Shown: piece by piece, positions 23,940 through 34,833 of the stretch
How the letters are laid out: each line of letters begins with the position of its first letter
Numbering within the stretch: position 1 is the first letter of the stretch
Source: Calliopum simillimum
Lineage: Eukaryota; Arthropoda; Insecta; Diptera; Lauxaniidae
Direction of reading: 5' to 3'
NCBI GenBank assembly: GCA_951812925.1
Contig: OX638370.1
Span: forward strand, 121,100,897-121,164,896
Length of the DNA stretch: 64,000 bases
The notes under the pieces: generated by a model
Told to the model about the DNA's origin: nothing
The model's database searches: none
What the model saw: only the letters and a program-made list of their open reading frames with translations
Made by a program: the position numbers and the translations under genes

Positions 23940-24180
23940 AAATATAGGTCCCTCTACATCTTCGTGATCAGCGACGACAGCAGTGATAGCCGCGATACGG
24001 AAGCGTTCCCGAACCAGTCGAAGACGCAACCGGCACCACCGAGGATCAGGTCACCACAAAGCAACCACCGTTCTTAACAGCAACCGGGAATCATCGAAGT
24101 AATGCCAGAAACCGTCATAGCCAAACCATCGCACAGTGGGGCAAGGAGCTCTCATATGTGGCATCAAATAAACGGAGCTA
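23940..24180 (+). other. GC-rich island, coding-like but unidentified
   Basis: This patch is far GC-richer than its surroundings. One plus-strand frame from about 23952 reads LYIFVISDDSSDSRDTEAFP and continues, rich in polar and proline residues, to a stop at 24075-24077. It may be a piece of a gag-like or host exon. No domain is recognisable and no start or splice site is proven. It is followed at once by 'TATACCCTACAC'-type tandem units. Confidence 0.3.
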
Positions 24181-24249
24181 CGCACTGCAACCAAATTACA
24201 TATACATACTAAGGGTGGATCACTTAAGCTTTCAACAAAATTTGGTCGA

Positions 24250-24495
24250 ATTTGAACAAGAGGGCGTGGCACCTCCCATACAAGCCAAATCTTACAAACT
24301 CTATGCTGATGGTACTATCTGAGATAATCAAACCAAATTTCGCACACTTGCTACCAATAGTATAGGTAAACTCTGGACAAGAGGGCGTGGTACCTCCCAT
24401 ACAAGCAAAATCTTAAAAACTCTATATTGAGAGTGCTTTCTGAGATAATCGAAGCAAATTTGGTACAATTGCTACGAATAGTAAAGGTCAGCTCT
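24250..24495 (-). repeat. Two tandem 121-bp units of the 'gagggcgtggcacctcccat' repeat
   Basis: GAGGGCGTGGCACCTCCCAT starts at 24260 and a second copy starts at 24381, a period of 121 bp. The intervening 'gagataatc(a/g)aa(c/g)caaattt' blocks match. In reverse complement the core matches the units at 17880 and 18028. Confidence 0.85.
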
Positions 24496-25264
24496 GATAG
24501 GAAAATAAGAGACACGCTTTCAGGTATTTTGACCAATATTGGGACTTGAAATGATATAATTTCTTTCTTAAGTGCTCGTGATGACCACCTGTCCTCTTTT
24601 CCATCTGTTTTAACAAAAAACCGAATTGCTGTTCAAAATTATCCTGTCCAGAACTATACATAATGTTTATAAGTTCTTGTCTCGTGACAAATAATAAGTT
24701 AGAGGCCATTTGTAAAACAAAATTTGAAATTTTGAATAATGTGGACAATGCAAGAAAAAATATTTTATTTTAGGTTACGTTCTAAAAATCGATGTAAGTT
24801 TTAAAGGAGCAAAATTTTCTTGTCGTTTCTAGAAGTCAATACTAAACGGAATATTTTTGAATCACAACTAATGCTTGGAAAGGCTTGGAACCTAATTAAA
24901 TTATCTATTATTTATTTAATTTCGTAAAATTTTTCTTCTCCATTTTATTTAACTTACCTACCTAAGGGCCAATTTCACAATGTTCAGTTAAGCATTTACT
25001 GGAACTTTAACTGGCACTTTGACATAAAATTTCATACAAAATTTTTATTTATCTGAAAGTTAAATTTTAATTGAACATTGTGAAAACGGCCCCAAATGTG
25101 TTAACATTTTTAAGGTAAAAAACATGTCTATATACGGTTACATACCTGAAGATGAAGGCTCCATGGTCAAATAACATTAAATGTTAATAAACTTTAGCAA
25201 AAAACTGCGTTGATTAATATGGAAATAACTATAAATTAATAAAAATTATTTCAGTCCACAAAGT
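24496..25264. other. Spacer beside the mariner
   Basis: AT-rich DNA. An imperfect inverted pair of about 30 bp is seen at about 24964-25000 and 25060-25094 ('gggccaatttcacaatgttc' against 'aacattgtgaaaacggcccc'), probably a small MITE. No gene recognised. Confidence 0.5.
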
Positions 25265-25266
25265 TA

Positions 25267-26510
25267 TTGGGTGTTGGAATTAGTTTTAAAGGTTTTCTAA
25301 GAGATGGCGTAACTATCAGGGGTTGGAATTCATTTTAAAGGTTTTTCTTTCGGTTTTTGAGCATTTATTTAGAAACAACGGTACAATGTATATTATTCAA
25401 AGTATTGTCCATCGTTAGCTACAACATTTTCCCATCTTTCTGGCAGCATATGGATTCCGCGCCGGAAGAACGACTCGTCTTTTGAGGTAGTCCACGAATC
25501 GACCCATTTTTTGGTATCCTCGTAAGAAGTGAAGCGCTGCTCAGCCAAGCCATGCGTCATCAATCTGAATAGGTGGTAGTCGGAAGGGGCTATGTCTGGG
25601 CAATAAGGCGGGTGGGGTAGCACATCCCAATTCAGCGCCTCCAACGTTTCCTTGACGGTTCTTGCAACATGTGGCCGTGCGTTGTCATGTTGAAAAACCA
25701 CTTTGTCGTGTCTTTTGGCATATTCCTGCCGTTTAACCTTTAATGTTCGGTTCAATTGCATCAATTGTTGTTGGTAGCGTTCCCCAGTGATGGTTTCGTT
25801 AGGTTTTAGCAGCTCATAGTACACGACACCCTTCTGATCCCACCAAATACACAGCATAAGCTTGGCGCCATGAATATTTGGCTTGGCCGTCGATGTTGAT
25901 GCATGGCCGGGTGGTCCCCACGATTTTTTTCGCTTAGGATTATCGTAATGGATCCACTTTTCATCGCCAGTGATAATACGATGCAAAAAACTCTTCTTTT
26001 TATGCCGTTGAAGCAGTTGTTCGCACATGCGAAATCGCCGTTCAACGTCTCTCGGCTTCAACTCGTACGGCACCCAATTTCCTTGCTTTTGAATCATTCC
26101 CATGGCCTTTAGGCGTTTGCCGACCGTTGATAAGTTAACTTCCAATGAGTCTGACAATTTGTGAAGGGTTTGACACGGGTCTTCATCGAGCAAAGCCTCC
26201 AATTCCTCATCTTCAAACTTTTTCGGCTGGCCCGGACGCTCTTTGTATTCCGTATCAAAATCACCACTTTTAAACCGACGGAACCAGTACTCACAAGTAG
26301 AAATCGATGGAGCATAGTCCCCGTAAGCCTCAGTAAGCGTGCGTTGTGCTTCAACCGCTTTTTTCTTCAAATGGAAGCACAAAAGTAAACCTTCCCGCAA
26401 ATTGCGTTTTGTTGGAACGAAAGTCGACATGTTCACAGAGAAAAAAATATATGATACAAGTCATTTGAAAAATGGCAAATAGTACGTTGGTTAATTTTGT
26501 ACTTAACCAA
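25267..26510 (-). mobile_element. Mariner element (mauritiana type), apparently complete
   Basis: This 1244-bp unit is flanked by TA on both sides (25265-25266 and 26511-26512), the standard mariner target. It contains a full transposase ORF. Both ends begin TTGG when read inward, but the rest of the terminal repeats is poorly matched, so the exact ends are tentative. Near the left end GGTTGGAATT(A/C)(A/G)TTTTAAAGG occurs twice about 50-60 bp apart. The G+C content of the coding part is clearly above that of the window, as expected for a recent arrival. Confidence 0.75.
25393..26430 (-). CDS. Mariner transposase, intact, 345 aa
   Basis: DNA transposase that binds the element's terminal repeats and catalyses cut-and-paste into TA sites in the nucleus. 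The 345-residue length equals that of the Mos1 transposase. Residues 1-110 form the two helix-turn-helix DNA-binding units, with the typical FHLKK and WFRRFKSGDFD segments. The linker motif WVPYEL lies at 119-124 (WVPHEL in Mos1). The catalytic triad is D156 (TGDEKW), D249 (HDNARPH) and D284 (YCPDIAPSDYHLF), a D,D34D arrangement at the same positions as Mos1. I chose the ATG at 26428-26430; the codon two upstream is GTG. No stop or frameshift was seen, so it could be active. Function follows from family knowledge. Activity is an inference, because the terminal repeats are weak. Confidence 0.95.
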   Translation of the reverse strand: MSTFVPTKRNLREGLLLCFHLKKKAVEAQRTLTEAYGDYAPSISTCEYWFRRFKSGDFDTEYKERPGQPKKFEDEELEALLDEDPCQTLHKLSDSLEVNLSTVGKRLKAMGMIQKQGNWVPYELKPRDVERRFRMCEQLLQRHKKKSFLHRIITGDEKWIHYDNPKRKKSWGPPGHASTSTAKPNIHGAKLMLCIWWDQKGVVYYELLKPNETITGERYQQQLMQLNRTLKVKRQEYAKRHDKVVFQHDNARPHVARTVKETLEALNWDVLPHPPYCPDIAPSDYHLFRLMTHGLAEQRFTSYEDTKKWVDSWTTSKDESFFRRGIHMLPERWENVVANDGQYFE

Positions 26511-26579
26511 TATAAAAGGATATCCTGAAATAACATTTAATTTTTTGAATTATCGCCAGGTATTGAGAGTATCTGCCCC

Positions 26580-26890
26580 ACTGTGCATCGGTCACCGACG
26601 AAACCCGATCAAACCAGCTGGCAGGAGTCGATTTTGGCTAATTCTCCGAGTGGGAAGCCCGTGAAATCCAGGAAATAATGGCGGGAGTGACGACTGAGGA
26701 AGAGAAGGTTCCGCTTGCTAAAGCACGTTAAAGGCCGAAGTGTTCGAATCCAGGCGTGAGTAGACGGACGGATCGAGGTTGGATAGACGTAGTCTCCCAC
26801 TTACGCCCCGATAGAAAGGAGGAGATGTAATGAGACAAACCGCGGGCACTCATCGCCTCATACACCTCTTACGCGTGCAAGATGCAACAA
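26580..26890. other. GC-richer patch between mariner and LTR-like repeat
   Basis: Markedly higher G+C than its flanks, with codon-like stretches in two frames but stops in each. The position just before an LTR-like repeat suggests decayed retrotransposon interior. No domain is recognisable. Confidence 0.35.
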
Positions 26891-26996
26891 ACTGTTAGCC
26901 AATTTTGGGTAAAATACTCAAAATTCACTTGTAACTTTAAGTAGAACATTGTAATATGATGAGCCGTGCAAAGTTAAGGGGTTTGTGTGACCGGTT

Positions 26997-27996
26997 ATCG
27001 TAAAACTTGTCCCTGCTCGGGCGCTATGTATCGAGCTTTTCCTTCGTTAGCCGGGATGTAGCCGTCGGCGTCCAGGGTTCAATACAAAATTTATATTTCC
27101 CAAGAAAACACACGCTTTTCCAAATGTTATAATTCACTTTATTCACTAAAACCTATGTGGCGACCACCAAGAGAAAGCATTAAATTAAAAGAGCCGTTCA
27201 AAATGACAATGGTGCAAGGCAAAAGTAATAATATTAATTGGCTGACATTTTGTTAGGGATGAAGAAAATTGTTTTCTGTTTTCACGAAAAATTTACTTGA
27301 TAATATGGAATTATTGAAATTAAGTTGAAAAAATGATATCGACCAAATAACCGATCATTATGGCACATAATTAATATGCCATTACTTTTGTCTCGTTTTG
27401 GACTTGCATCATTTTCATTACTAAAACTCTAATCTAATGGAGTGCATCACTGACCATGCCTCTCTGTCACTGGTTCTGGGTTTCCGTCTGTTCGTCGTGG
27501 AGTGCACAACAGACCATGCCTCTCCGTCAGTTATCCACAAAATGTATCCATTGGTTGTTAGTTGTAAGTCCCAGTCATGTCTCAAAGTGTCCTCGTCATT
27601 AAAAAGTCTTAAGTTGCGATGCGTTTGGAGTTTTCTGCTGGCGCGATATTCAATTGGTTGTAAACTTGGTTGGTCGATAGTTTGATTATCCGTGTTTTAT
27701 TCGCATCCTCGCTTAGTTACAGGAACTTTTGTTGATGTCTTCAGATTTAGCTGGCCCAGAGTGAAATACTTATGCCTAATCATAGAAATAAGGGTTGAAT
27801 CTCTGAAGACCAACGAGTTTTCCATGTGTTTGTCCTGTGTCGGTTGGATAAAATTTGCATAGTTAAGTCGCATGTGTTATCTGATGTTGGTTGGCCGTTG
27901 GACGAAAGTTGCATGATAATTGGTTGGTTGGATGAAAATTGAATGTTTAAGCGGCGGCGTGTGAGCAAATAAGCGTATGTGATTTGCATCATCACA
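26997..27996 (+). mobile_element. LTR-like repeat (family L), copy 1, interrupted by a MITE
   Basis: Shared blocks with 54370-55296 are 'tccttcgttagccggg', 'acaaaatttatatttcccaa', 'gttataattcactttattca', 'gatatteaattggttg'-like DNA (gatattcaattggttg), 'agatttagctggcccag' and the end 'gtgatttgcatcatcaca'. A family-A MITE sits at 27191-27419 inside it. A minisatellite-like GACCATGCCTCTC(T/C)GTCA pair lies at about 27454 and 27509. I found no internal retrotransposon genes beside it, so it is likely a solo or fragmentary LTR. Confidence 0.65.
27191..27419 (-). mobile_element. MITE family A, inserted in LTR-like copy 1
   Basis: GAGCCGTTCAAAATGACAAT starts at 27191. The interior is in reverse orientation relative to 9307 ('tggctgacattttgttaggg', 'ttttcacgaaaaatttactt', 'gatatcgaccaaataa'). 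The right TIR 'cattacttttgtctcgtttt' is diverged. 229 bp, non-coding. Confidence 0.85.
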
Positions 27997-28135
27997 CATT
28001 CTTTTTGGAATGCATCAAGTTTGCATGTAATTAATTTTTAAAACTGAATATCTCAAATACAAGAGCTAAAATTTCGTAAAAATTATTATGATCACCGAAC
28101 GCAGCTAGTTGTGTTTACTACCCAGGACCCGCCAA

Positions 28136-28353
28136 TGTTAGAATTTTCCACAATCACAATGTTATTTTTGTATGATGAAAAACATTTTCTTTTCGCTGTG
28201 TAGAAATTTATGTGGGTAAAATTTTCTTTTAGAAATTACCTTAGAATATTTGCTTTTGAAAAACTGCAGCTGCACAATTAATAATTTTCTTGGTCCAATA
28301 TCTTTATTGTTGTGTTGCGAGAAGACTATAAATGTTTGTTGCATCTTTTAACA
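28136..28353 (-). mobile_element. Candidate short LTR (218 bp)
   Basis: Read on the minus strand the block starts TGTTAAAAG and ends TCTAACA, so the ends are TGTTA...TAACA. It contains AATAAA, and is followed by TTGGCGGGTCC, which looks like a primer-binding-site position. The second LTR and the coding region are absent. TSDs were not found, so this is only a candidate. Confidence 0.35.
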
Positions 28354-30214
28354 GCTTAAATGGCTTAAGTGACCACTCAGCCAGAATGAAGTTGAGCTCA
28401 TTAAAACATAATTTTTAGTATTAAATAATTATAAAGAAATTTAATCTAGATTTCTTGGAAATTATGATAATAGGATTTTTTTAGCTTCAAAATATAATAT
28501 GTGACAGATTAAAGCATTTTCTTTATTTATTAATAACCCAGTAGAAAATTGTTCAATGCATTATAATGACTTTCTTTGCTTTTTCGGCTTTTTGAGGGCT
28601 TTTAAGTACCCTCTTATTCCTTTGAGTACCACGCCTGTTCGCATATTCAACAACACTCGTACTAAGTCAGCGACTATAAAAGATGTAAGGAAAATTTCTT
28701 GAATTGCCCAATTGTCTGACTTTGTCTGAGTTCAATCATCTGCTTTAAAGAATGTACAACAAGGCATATATAGTAAGCATCAAATCCAATGATTAAACAT
28801 TGCGTAATAATCGTGCTCGCTAGTAATTACATAAGAAAAAACAAAAACAGGAAAAACGGATTATGCGAAAACACACAGACAAAACCGGCAAAATTCAAGG
28901 TTCAACAAGTTGTATCATTAGAGAAAAGAAAAATACCACACGAACAATTTTCTACACCACAAAGTGAGCATAAAATTAGAAAATAATTTGAGGTGGCAGA
29001 ATTTAACAGCCATAAGAAGGCATAAATAACCTTGGTAAAGAAAAAGAAAAAGAAAGAAAACATTTTCAAAAGAACAAAAGTGTGGATGTAACTCATTAAA
29101 ACGACCAAAAAAACAAGCGCTGGCACTCACGCAAGCGCCAAAACCAAACTCATTAGAAAACTAAGAAGCCAGCAATGACAACAACCTGTGGCAAGAAACA
29201 AAAATTGCTTTATAATAAAAAGTACAAGTTTATTACATAGCGTCAAATGCTGAATGCTTGCGCGCAAAATTAAAAAAAAACTAAGTTTTTTTTCATTAAA
29301 ACAAAAATAAAAAGTAAAAAAATAAAATAATTCGAATGGTTTAAAAGACAGATACAAAAAAAAAAAAATCGTCAAATTCAACGATATCGCGCTCTTATTG
29401 ACGCGCACGCATCTGCCAGTCAGCCATCAGGTAACCAAGCAGCCAAAGTAGACACGCATGCGCAGAACGGAACGTGTCATTGACTTTATAAGTGGGAATT
29501 GGATGGTTTTCCATCTCGTCGACACTCAAAGTCATCAAGTTTAGTTGGCTGTTGTTTTTTTTTTTTGCTTATTTAAATTTGTTGTTGTTGTTATTTTTAT
29601 TTTATTAGAGATGCAATGAATGCTCAAAAATTATACATAGATATACATAAGTACTTACACGAATACTTTAGTCACAATTTGCCGTACATTCAAAAATATT
29701 TCCGTTTTGCTATACATGATTTCTATGTTTAAATGTATCTTCATAATGATTTAGTAATAGCTAACAAATAACATGTATTGTTGTTAGAAATATTTGTTTC
29801 AACCAACAATTATGTATAATTTATGCAATAAAATTGCTCAATTATGCTGCTTGTTAAAGAATTCGTTGAATCACTGCGTAAAGACTATTTTCAGGTTCCA
29901 GCTCAATAAAGTAATGAAAAGTTTGAACGCTCTTAAGATAGCGCTTTACGACAACGAAATAATTTCACACAAAGTCTTGGATATGTGTGACTCCCTTTTT
30001 TATGTTTCGATAAAATATTCAAGGTAAAGGGCATACTTGTGAGTCGAATAAACTGTTTTTCGGTCTTGGTATTTTATAGTTAATAGGTGTGTCATGCCTC
30101 TTTCGAACATAATATCATATCCCACTTCGGAATTTGGCATCATAAAAACACAACTGCTTTGGAAAAGTAAGGCTTAGAAATTTTGAATGCACAAAAATCT
30201 TTAGAAATTTCTTC
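28354..30214. other. AT-rich spacer
   Basis: Several A-rich and TTG-rich stretches. No gene recognised. Short open stretches are lysine-rich low complexity. Confidence 0.55.
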
Positions 30215-30664
30215 AAGACCAAGACCAAGACCGATACCAAGACTTAATGCCTGAGACCAAGACCAAGACCAAGACCAAGACCAAGACCAAGACCAAGACC
30301 AAGACCAAGACCAAGACCAAGACCAAGACCAAGACCAAGACCAAGACCAAGACCAAGACCAAGACCAAGACCAAGACCAAGACCAAGACCAAGACCAAGA
30401 CCAAGACCAAGACCAAGACCAAGACCAAGACCAAGACCAAGACCAAGACCAAGACCAAGACCAAGACCAAGACCAAGACCAAGACCAAGACCAAGACCAA
30501 GACCAAGACCAAGACCAAGACCAAGACCAAGACCAAGACCAAGACCAAGACCAAGACCAAGACCAAGACCAAGACCAAGACCAAGACCAAGACCAAGACC
30601 AAGACCAAGACCAAGACCAAGACCAAGACCAAGACCAAGACCTAGACCAAGACCAAGACCAAGA
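30215..30664. repeat. (GACCAA)n hexanucleotide array
   Basis: About 30255-30642 is an uninterrupted run of roughly 65 GACCAA units, with slightly impure units on both sides. The plus strand carries almost no T and the minus strand almost no A. Each frame gives a dipeptide repeat (KT, WS, LG or LV types), so the long open stretches here are not genes. Confidence 0.98.
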
Positions 30665-30935
30665 TCGGTAAGATGCAAAAGTATCTGTGCGATACAAAAA
30701 TATCTGTAAGATGCAAAAGTATCTGCAGCCTACAAAAAGACTATGTAACCCAAAAATGTGTCTGTAAGATATAAAAGTATCTGTAACCCACAAATGTATC
30801 TGCAATATACAATACTCGTAGTATCTGCAAGTTGCAATATTATATGTACAAATGTAAATATCTTTAAGATACAAAAATATTTGTAAGGTACAAAAATCTT
30901 TTAGATGCAAAAGTAACTGTAAGATACAAAAATCA
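30665..30935 (+). repeat. Degenerate ~20-bp minisatellite
   Basis: Units resemble 'gtatctgtaagatacaaaa', about 12-13 copies with substitutions and small indels. It abuts the GACCAA array directly. Confidence 0.85.
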
Positions 30936-32254
30936 CTTATTTTTAATGTTAGTTGATGTTAAGATGCAAAGATTGCTTATGGCATATATAAAAAAAAGTA
31001 ACTTTCCTTTCATAAGTTGCAAAAAAATTGGAACCGCGAAAAAACCATCAACTTTGACCAGCTCTACAAAGCGAAGCATTCCTGCAAATGAGCTAAAATT
31101 TTATATTCGTGAGCCTTAAACAATGGTTTATCAAACTGCATTATTGGATATGCTAATATTTACCACATCAAAATTGATTTTCGTAAACACTTTTTAGAAA
31201 TGTCACATCTAAGTGAGCTTCAAAAAAGTTGGAAAAGTTCGCATTTCTTGACACTCTTTTTTGTAGATGTTTAGGGGTTAATCGTGGAAATTCCATTAAT
31301 CATTTTTTTAGTCAGTCTAATAAACACTACACTACGACGTGAAACACAGATATAGACGATAACATGTCATAAAAAGTATTCATTTTTGAAAATTCAGAGT
31401 ATTCGTATTCGTGAAATACCATAGTCATCCATGTTATCGTATGGTAGGGCAGCAATTTCATATCTAATTTTCAAAGTCAACTTATCTGAACTCAAATCTA
31501 AATGTGTGATACGTACTTTTTGCTATTAAGTACTTATTTACACCTGTTGTTGTTTATTTAATGTGCTGCAAATTTAATGGAAATTTACGCAAATGCTAAA
31601 AGTGAACGCACTGAAAGCGTAAAAAAGTAAAAAAAGTACTTAATACCAAAATTCATTTGAGGGCACAATAAAACGCCAAATTTATCGCTATTTACGCGTT
31701 ACAGCGTGACTGTTCCTTATTTAACTGCAGATATGTATGTAGTGTATGTTAATTATATAGATAAGATCTCTTTCGTATGGCAGATCTAAAAGGTGTTATA
31801 TTTTAATGATCGTCTCCTCTTGAAGCAATCCTATGTTCATTCTTGGTTATTGCACTTGGCGCACGACACAACATGGTGTTACATATTAATAGGTGAAGGC
31901 AACATAATTCAGTTCCTTTTTAACTGCTTTAAACACCATCTGAAGAGGAGTAGTGTACCATAGAATATATTATAAAGGCTGTGCCTTGACGTCTTTAGAA
32001 AATATATACATTATACTTCTGCATAGGTCGAAGACAATACTGCTTATGTTTAAAAGATTGAACTTATATGAAAGAAGTATTTTTGATGATGGAAAAAAAA
32101 AAACAATAAAACAAAATGTACATTTATGCTTCAAGGAAATATGTAATTGAAAATTTTTTTCTGTAATTTATGAAATTTGTTTCTCTTAAAATGAATAAAC
32201 AAATAATTATTGAAAGATATTTTTCTATATAGAATTTATACTGCGTAGTATCAA
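30936..32254. other. AT-rich spacer
   Basis: A weak inverted pair CTCCTCTTGAAG / CTGAAGAGGAG spans about 31816-31951. No gene recognised. Confidence 0.5.
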
Positions 32255-32567
32255 TATCATTTTTCAATTCCGAAATATTTATTTGAAAATAATGTAAAAT
32301 TGGTTTATATAACACAGTATGAATTTTATATGAAATGGTTTAAAATAATTTTATATGAACTTCTCTATAAAATGTATACAAAAATAGTACAAAAGATTTT
32401 TGTATGGTGATACTATTAAACTTAAGCCAAAATAGTGTAAATTGTATTAATACTTTATTTGCATAAACGGTTTGTATACCAAGATGTAGCATAGATTTTA
32501 TAACAAATTTGGTGTGGATTTGTATTCATTCCAATTTGGTTTGAGTTTTACACCCAAACTAATTGCT
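32255..32567 (+). mobile_element. Dispersed repeat family P, copy 2 (empty site)
   Basis: It matches copy 1 (5465-6118) block for block but reads CCAAAATAGTGTAAATTG without interruption where copy 1 has the 287-bp MITE. It lacks two short segments present in copy 1. Confidence 0.85.
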
Positions 32568-33590
32568 ATGTGGCACTGGGCAGGATTTTTAGTTGGCTTT
32601 AAAAATATTATAAATTTTTGATTTTGTGCAATGCAAGCATAAATCTTTGCCAATAACTCACTGACATAAATTTTCTTTTTTATTTTCTTTTGCAGGTAAG
32701 CCCTATGATGCTAGTTAAAGTATTTTATAGAAAGTTCTTAAAAAAAAAATCTACGGTAAGACTTTTAGTTATTAAGAAAAGCTCTTAAGAAACAATTAAT
32801 TGCTGGCGGCGAAAATTGATAGAAAATAACTTTAAAGATAAAGATAAAAGCGATATGCGTTGCTTATGATGTATAGAGTATGATGATCAAGTTGGATTGA
32901 ATAGCACTTTTTTAATTAAATCTGCAAAAATAAAAATCTTTCCTCTAAGTTGGAAAATTATTAAAGTTTCAATTATCTATATATTACAAAAATTTAGTAA
33001 AAGCCGAAAAATTTAAAAAAGTTTTACTAACTATAGTAAAAAAGTAAAATCGGGATATATGCAAGTACTAAAAAAGTTCAAAAGCTCTATGTACGTATCG
33101 AACAATTTTGAAAAATCTGGAAAACGTTAAGAAATCTGAATGATACTAGAGTAGCTTGATAAGTTAAAGATTTTTTTCGAATAAATTCATATTATTTTGG
33201 GCAAAAAAAAAACATTGTATTTCCCAACATAGTCTTCTCTTAGCACATTTAGTACATTTAGTACAATCTTCTTCCAATGATATGATGGTATTTTGTTTTT
33301 CGAATTGACAGCACTTTTCTCAGCATTCGTTGATGGTGGATTTTGGATTATTAAAGTTGGTCGGAAAAATTGTAAGAAGTTTTAAACATGAAGTGTTTTT
33401 CGAGCCATCCTAATGAAGAAGAAAGAACTGACAGAAATGCAACAGATTCGCTTTCATAAACCAATGGATATGCAGGAGAAAAAAAAAGGCAAAAACAGCT
33501 ATACATATGAGCAAAGGTGCAGAGCAGCAAAAAAAAAAAATTTGTTTAAAAAACAGAGTTGACTAGAAGCACAAAAAGAACGATACCTAA
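32568..33590. other. AT-rich spacer
   Basis: Contains 'aaaagccgaaaaattt' near 33001, similar to a reverse-complement satellite unit. No gene recognised. Confidence 0.5.
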
Positions 33591-34830
33591 CACTGTTCGA
33601 CACAAAAAAAAAACACATGAGAAAATCCAAAAAATTCTTAAAGTGGACGTTAAAAAAATTACCCGTGTCTTGTGGTTTTTCTCCTGCACTTCACACTTTT
33701 TTTAATCGATTTTTGAAGTTTTTTTTCCACTGTACATAAAAAACACACAAATACCGCATTCTTGTGTTAAATCGATGAATTTAACTATATGATCCTTACA
33801 TCTGAGGTGTATCATGTGCTCAGCAAACTTATGCAGAATATTGCGGGGAATTTTTTTGTAGAAAATTTAAACCCTGTACAACCCCCACATGTGGGTCATT
33901 TTTGCTCTTTTCTTAAAAAGGTACAAAAATGACACCTAAAACAGTGGACTATTGAGTCAGTATGTACTACAGAAATATTTGCTATACAATTTCACTTATA
34001 GTTGCTGAACACTAAAAAAGCAAAATTTCATCCCGAAAGCAAAAAAATCAGTAAGCACTTCTAACAATCTTATTTTTCACAATTTCTCCCCACTGTAAAA
34101 CTCTTAAACTACATTTTGGACAAAATTCGATCTCACAAGATCATAACAAAATCACACAAGAATCATTTCCCTAGAACACATTAACCTATTATTTCCAGTT
34201 TTTATGGGTCTTTTTGACCCCTTTTTCTAAAACTGAGCCACAACGGGTTAAAAAATTTTGCAAAAATGTCCTACAAAAAATTTCACTTAGAGTTACCAAA
34301 GACGAAAAATTCTTAAAACTTAAGGTAAGCGCGTCAGGGATGTAGTTAATATGCAATGTGAAAAGTCCAATTGATTTAAACGATTTTTTTGGTTTCGGGC
34401 TCAAATTTCGACCTTTACGTGTTTAGAAACTAGTAGTGAAATATCATAGCAAATATTTCTGTGGTACATACTGACTCAATATTTCCCTGTTTTGGGTGTC
34501 AAAGAAAAGGGCAAAAAATGACGCACATGTGGGGGTTAAACGGGGTTAAAACACAAAAATATTCCCCGCAATATTCTGCATAAGTTTGCTGAACACATGA
34601 TATACCTCAGATGTGAGGATCATATAGTTAAATTCATCGATTTAACACAAGAATGCGGTATTTTTGTTTTTTTCATGTGCAGTTTAAAAAAATTTCAAAA
34701 ATCAATTAAAAAAAAAATGTGACGTGCAGGAGAAAAACCACGTGACGCGGGTATTTTTTTTAACGTCTACTTTAAGAATTTTTCGGATTTTCTCATGTGT
34801 TTTAAAAAAGTTCGAAATAGTCGAACAGTG
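33591..34830. mobile_element. Large foldback element, CACTG ends, TAA target duplication
   Basis: It starts CACTGTTCGA (33591-33600) and ends TCGAACAGTG (34821-34830), with TAA directly on each side (33588-33590, 34831-34833). The arms, about 400 bp each, share long blocks such as 'acatgagaaaatcc', 'taccgcattcttgtgttaaa', 'gaatattgcggggaa' and 'atttctgt'-flanked DNA in inverted order. The middle of about 400 bp is unique and has no long ORF. CACTG ends with a 3-bp duplication recall CACTA-type elements, and the TAA target recalls PIF/Harbinger; the superfamily is unresolved. Confidence 0.85.
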
Positions 34831-34833
34831 TAA

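Noticed and set aside
25806..26388. Other open frames overlapping the mariner
   Set aside because: Shadow frames of the transposase gene on both strands.
30140..30910. Open frames with WS, LG, LV or KT dipeptide repeats up to 256 codons
   Set aside because: Direct product of the GACCAA array; no non-repeat domain.
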